In this document: in pieces, positions 5,514-8,734 of the stretch
How positions within the stretch are numbered: position 1 is the first letter of the stretch
Layout of the letters: each line of letters starts with the position of its first letter
Assembly: GCA_946186335.1 (NCBI GenBank)
Contig: CAMHMW010000073.1
Span: 1 to 8,734 of the forward strand
Direction of reading: 5' to 3'
DNA length: 8,734 nt
Source: an uncultured Candidatus Melainabacteria bacterium
Lineage (GTDB): Bacteria > Cyanobacteriota > Vampirovibrionia > Gastranaerophilales > Gastranaerophilaceae
Notes under the pieces: generated by a model
Database searches by the model: none
Told to the model about the DNA's origin: nothing
The model's input: the letters and a program-made list of their open reading frames with translations, nothing else
Program-made: the position numbers and the translations under genes

Positions 5514-8500
5514 AGTACCGCCTCCGCAAGATTAAATATTTCCTCAAATATCACGCTCGGTTCATTCTTCTGGGTTTTGCCGTAGCGGTTTGTATAATTT
5601 TGACTTGTTGTTATACAGAGTTTATTTTTTGCCCTTGTTATTGCAACATATAAAAGGCGCAGATTTTCCTCAAGAATTTCTCTTTTTAATTCGTAATCCG
5701 ATTTTTTCTTATAATGAGGGTTTAACCTTCTGACAGATTCCGTAAACTCAGAGGATTTCATATTTACGGAATTTATCGTCAGAGAGGAATTTCTTTCTGT
5801 CATTTCGGGCAAAATTACCAGATTAAATTCATCCCCCTTTGATTTGTGCATAGTCATTATCTGAACCTTGCCCTGCAAAAATGTTTTATCCTCCTCATCT
5901 TCTTCCGAGAAGAATTTAAACCCGCTGAGATTTGCTTTTTTTGAAAGTTCAGTAAGTCTTGCAACTGCGTATTCAAGCGAATTGTTATTTATACAAAGAC
6001 GTTTGATAAGGGTTGCAATAAGGTATATATTTGATTTTTCAATATCACTTTTAAAGAAGTGAAGCCCCGCCTTTATGGCAAGTTCGTTCGGCATAAGATA
6101 ACAAAGTGAAACCCAATAGTTTAAATCCCAGTAAAATTGCTGCAAATCAACACCCTGTATGTTATCCGAATTAAGACTTATAAACGGATTTTCATAAGCA
6201 CGGATGTCTTTACCATAACCCCTTTTATAAAATCCCAAATCTGCCAAAACAGAATAATTATCTGCAATTACATTATTATTAAACGGATTAAGTGCCATTT
6301 TCATAACTGCAAAAATCGCTTTAAAAACTGATTTTTGTTCAAGACACTGGTTTCTTGTAATAACTTTTAGTCCGCTGTTTTCAAGCAATTCCTGCCAGTC
6401 AGCAACCTGATAATTGTTTCTTAACAAAATTCCGATAGTATATTCGGGGTGTTTTGAAAGAGTTTCTGTTATCATTTTTAAGACAAAGTTTTTTTCATCC
6501 TTTGAGTTTTCAAATATTTGCGTCTGAATTGCATTTCTTTCTTCGGGATTTTTACCCTCAACGGGGTGCATATACATCTCAAAAAAGGCATTTTTCGTAT
6601 CCGGTTTTGACATTGATGTTTTAACAAGAGTATTTGCAAGTTTCCAGACCTCTTTCGTACATCTTTGGGAACAATCCATTGATACGTTATAATTTTCTGT
6701 TATAAACCGTCTGAAACCTTCAACATCGGCATTAGAAAATGTTGCGGTAATTGACTGATTAACATCTCCGCATCTTATGACGTTTTTATGTTTACCTGAT
6801 AAAAGCCCTATAAGTTCCTGCTGGACAAGAGAAGAATCCTGCGCTTCATCCTCTATTATATATTCACACAATTCCTGATAATGCTCTAATATATCAGGAT
6901 TTTCTTTTAAAACTCTGACAGAACCGGTCAGCATATCATCATAATCAATCAGATTATATTCTTTTAAGGTTTCCTGATATTCGTTGTAATACTTTAAGAA
7001 CTGCTCAAGTTTTTTATCGGTAAATGAAATCTGCGCATTTTTCCCGACATCAATTTTGTATATCTGAACCGCTCTGTCAAATTCTTCCGCCGTTTTTGTT
7101 TCAATTCTGAGTCTGTTTGAAATTTCCCTCAAAATTCTGCCTCTTTGGGAATCGTCACAGATTTCAAAATCTGCGGACAGTCCGAGTTTTTCATAATTGC
7201 CGTTTTCTTTTAAAATTCTGAGCGCAAGCCCGTGGATAGTACTGATGTTTGGCAATTTAGAGGTGTTTTTGCGAACATTTTTAATACGTTCCCTGAAATT
7301 TCTTGCCGCAGAATCCATATATGTCAAAACAAATATTCGCTCCGGCTCAATTCCGCTTTCCAGAAGTTTTATAATAAGCGCCAGAAGAATTGTCGTTTTC
7401 CCCGCACCGGGAACGGCAGAAATTCCCATATATCCGTTTTTATATTCTAATACGGGTTTCTGGTCATCTCTGGGGGTAATTTTAAATATCTTTTTATTAT
7501 CTTTTTGGGAGTCCTCATCTTTTACTATTATATAAGGCTCAATTCCGCCGTAGTTTTCAACTCCGTTTGAATCAAACAGACTTGAATAACAGAAAATATC
7601 TTCTGTTGAATTAAGCGATAATTTCCGCAATACTCTTGCGTTTTTGTCTTTTGAAAGTGTAATATTATCATCTATTGTGTAATCTTTTTTGAACCAGTCT
7701 TTTTGGAAAACCCACGCATTATACAAAGGTCCCGTATCTGATTTTATCCACTCGGAACTTGTTATATCAAGCCACAACTGGTATTTTGTTTTAATATGGT
7801 TATCAATAATTTTTTGAGGGGTTGAAACCACCAAATCATTTCTGTTTATTTCAAGAACAGAGTATGGGTTTTCTGCAATGATAGAGTTTTCTGCCTGAAT
7901 AATTATATCATTTTTTCGTTTATTAAAACTCTTTCCGAAAATATTTTCAAAATCTGTAATTTGCTTTATGAAGAAATTATATTTGTTAATCTCGGATACA
8001 CTGATGGTATTTTTTGAAAATAATGCTTCATATATTCTGACAAGTTGCTCCGAGATTTTTTCATCCGAAGTTGAAAGTTCTTCAATAAGTTTTCTGAAAC
8101 TATTATATTTTTCACTGTACTCATCATCCGAAAATTCATACGGAATAAGAGTTTTGGTTTTGTGGAAATTTTCTAGTATTTCCTCACAGTATTTTAACGG
8201 TATTTGCAAAAATTCGGATAAAATTATGCGTAAATCAAATTCGCCGAGTGTATTTTTTAATTCGGTATTGAGTTTTAATATTACAATTGCTGCTTTTACC
8301 AGTCTGTTTTGAACATGTTTTTCGCTCCCAGACAGATAGCACAGATTAATGTTATTTTTCAGATTTTCTCTCAGAGTGAATTTCAGCATATCATCAATTA
8401 CGGGAGAAATGACAGAAATTTCACAGGGGCGGACTTTTTGTTCACTTATAAGATAATTTATCTTTTTAATAGCGGTATCAACCATCTCGGAGCGTTTTGA

Positions 8501-8734
8501 AAAATTGGTATAATGCATATCTTCAAGAATATTTAATTCATCATTTTTTGTATTTTTAAAAAGGGCAAATCCTCTCGCTGATATTTTGTCATTTTCCTCA
8601 GCCTCAACAATTTCAGGATTTTTGAATATGGTTTTTAATTTTTCAAAATTGTTTCTGTCGGCACTCAGATAGCCGCATCTGCTTGAACCGTAAGGGTCTA
8701 TTGCAATATATGATTCTTTAAGTTGTGGTGCTAA
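5510..8734 (-). CDS. Large UvrD/Rep-type (SF1A) DNA helicase, N-terminus beyond the window
   Basis: The frame stays open from the TGA at 5510-5512 to the right edge, giving 1,074 visible codons, so the true start lies outside. The ATG at 8518 is internal: 72 protein-like codons precede it and it has no good ribosome site. The C-terminal two thirds is an intact ATP-dependent 3'-5' helicase. It has Walker A AVPGAGKTT (lysine at 7397-7399), motif Ia LTYMDSAARNFRERI, motif Ib TIHGLALRIL, motif II DEAQD (6836-6850), motif III GDVNQS (6752-6769), motif V MTMHKSKG (5834-5857) and motif VI YVAITRAK (5627-5650). The first 440 or so visible residues (8734 to about 7420) lack a Walker A but resemble a decayed helicase: IDPYGSSRCGYLSAD looks like a ruined motif III, and QLWLDITSSEW and ARVLRKLSLNS fall where motifs V and VI would be. 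It is coupled to the nuclease by a 4-nt overlap. A role in end resection or recombination is inferred. The helicase family is certain. Confidence 0.93.
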   Translation of the reverse strand, partial: LAPQLKESYIAIDPYGSSRCGYLSADRNNFEKLKTIFKNPEIVEAEENDKISARGFALFKNTKNDELNILEDMHYTNFSKRSEMVDTAIKKINYLISEQKVRPCEISVISPVIDDMLKFTLRENLKNNINLCYLSGSEKHVQNRLVKAAIVILKLNTELKNTLGEFDLRIILSEFLQIPLKYCEEILENFHKTKTLIPYEFSDDEYSEKYNSFRKLIEELSTSDEKISEQLVRIYEALFSKNTISVSEINKYNFFIKQITDFENIFGKSFNKRKNDIIIQAENSIIAENPYSVLEINRNDLVVSTPQKIIDNHIKTKYQLWLDITSSEWIKSDTGPLYNAWVFQKDWFKKDYTIDDNITLSKDKNARVLRKLSLNSTEDIFCYSSLFDSNGVENYGGIEPYIIVKDEDSQKDNKKIFKITPRDDQKPVLEYKNGYMGISAVPGAGKTTILLALIIKLLESGIEPERIFVLTYMDSAARNFRERIKNVRKNTSKLPNISTIHGLALRILKENGNYEKLGLSADFEICDDSQRGRILREISNRLRIETKTAEEFDRAVQIYKIDVGKNAQISFTDKKLEQFLKYYNEYQETLKEYNLIDYDDMLTGSVRVLKENPDILEHYQELCEYIIEDEAQDSSLVQQELIGLLSGKHKNVIRCGDVNQSITATFSNADVEGFRRFITENYNVSMDCSQRCTKEVWKLANTLVKTSMSKPDTKNAFFEMYMHPVEGKNPEERNAIQTQIFENSKDEKNFVLKMITETLSKHPEYTIGILLRNNYQVADWQELLENSGLKVITRNQCLEQKSVFKAIFAVMKMALNPFNNNVIADNYSVLADLGFYKRGYGKDIRAYENPFISLNSDNIQGVDLQQFYWDLNYWVSLCYLMPNELAIKAGLHFFKSDIEKSNIYLIATLIKRLCINNNSLEYAVARLTELSKKANLSGFKFFSEEDEEDKTFLQGKVQIMTMHKSKGDEFNLVILPEMTERNSSLTINSVNMKSSEFTESVRRLNPHYKKKSDYELKREILEENLRLLYVAITRAKNKLCITTSQNYTNRYGKTQKNEPSVIFEEIFNLAEAVL
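5521..5525 (-). promoter_or_regulatory. Strong ribosome binding site of the nuclease gene, inside the helicase gene
   Basis: GGAGG lies 7 nt before the ATG at 5513, within the last codons of the helicase gene. It is the best Shine-Dalgarno match in the window. It confirms the nuclease start, and it suggests that the small nuclease is translated efficiently, independently or by re-initiation after the helicase stop. Confidence 0.8.

Noticed and set aside
7968..8312. Plus-strand ORF of 114 codons opposite the helicase gene
   Set aside because: It is a shadow of the helicase frame, with no ribosome site and no recognisable motif. The same holds for the open frames at 7197-7535, 5868-6062 and 8309-8500.
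8516..8518. ATG at 8518 as the helicase start
   Set aside because: The frame is open and protein-like for 72 more codons to the window edge, and only a weak purine stretch precedes this ATG.

Overview
The window is AT-rich, gene-dense bacterial DNA. It holds seven protein genes, and I see no RNA gene, transposon, CRISPR array or long repeat. The likely host is a low-GC, non-photosynthetic relative of the Cyanobacteria (Melainabacteria/Vampirovibrionia, for example Gastranaerophilales). This placement is an inference. It rests on the small SSB, whose motif spacing and tailless form look cyanobacterial, and on remembered resemblance of parts of the large helicase to cyanobacterial proteins. No phylogeny was run.

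Layout. Bases 1-1006 (minus) carry the N-terminal 335 codons of a DUF2130 protein that runs off the left edge. Bases 1007-1235 are a divergent intergenic region with an inverted repeat. A plus-strand run follows: trpS (1236-2237), ssb (2290-2637), a four-carbon acid sugar kinase (DUF1537 family, 2637-3953) and a PdxA-family dehydrogenase (3957-4880). The last three are so tightly packed (1-nt overlap, then a 3-nt gap) that they are almost certainly one transcript, probably started from a TATAAT box just after trpS. A minus-strand pair meets this run tail to tail with a 6-nt overlap. It consists of a very large UvrD/Rep-type helicase (5510 to beyond 8734) and, coupled through an ATGA overlap, a small RecB-family nuclease with AddB-like iron-sulfur cysteines (4875-5513).

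How the genes work together. The kinase and the PdxA-like enzyme are a known pairing. They may phosphorylate and then oxidise a four-carbon sugar acid, or they may feed vitamin B6 synthesis. The helicase and nuclease look like a reorganised AddAB-type DNA end-processing machine. The helicase polypeptide seems to contain a degenerate helicase copy followed by an intact one, and the iron-sulfur nuclease is a separate protein. This pair is the best candidate for an under-described system. TrpS carries the exact C-x22-C-x6-C-x2-C iron-sulfur signature known from the Thermotoga maritima enzyme. The DUF2130 gene is visibly more AT-rich than its neighbours and may have a separate history.
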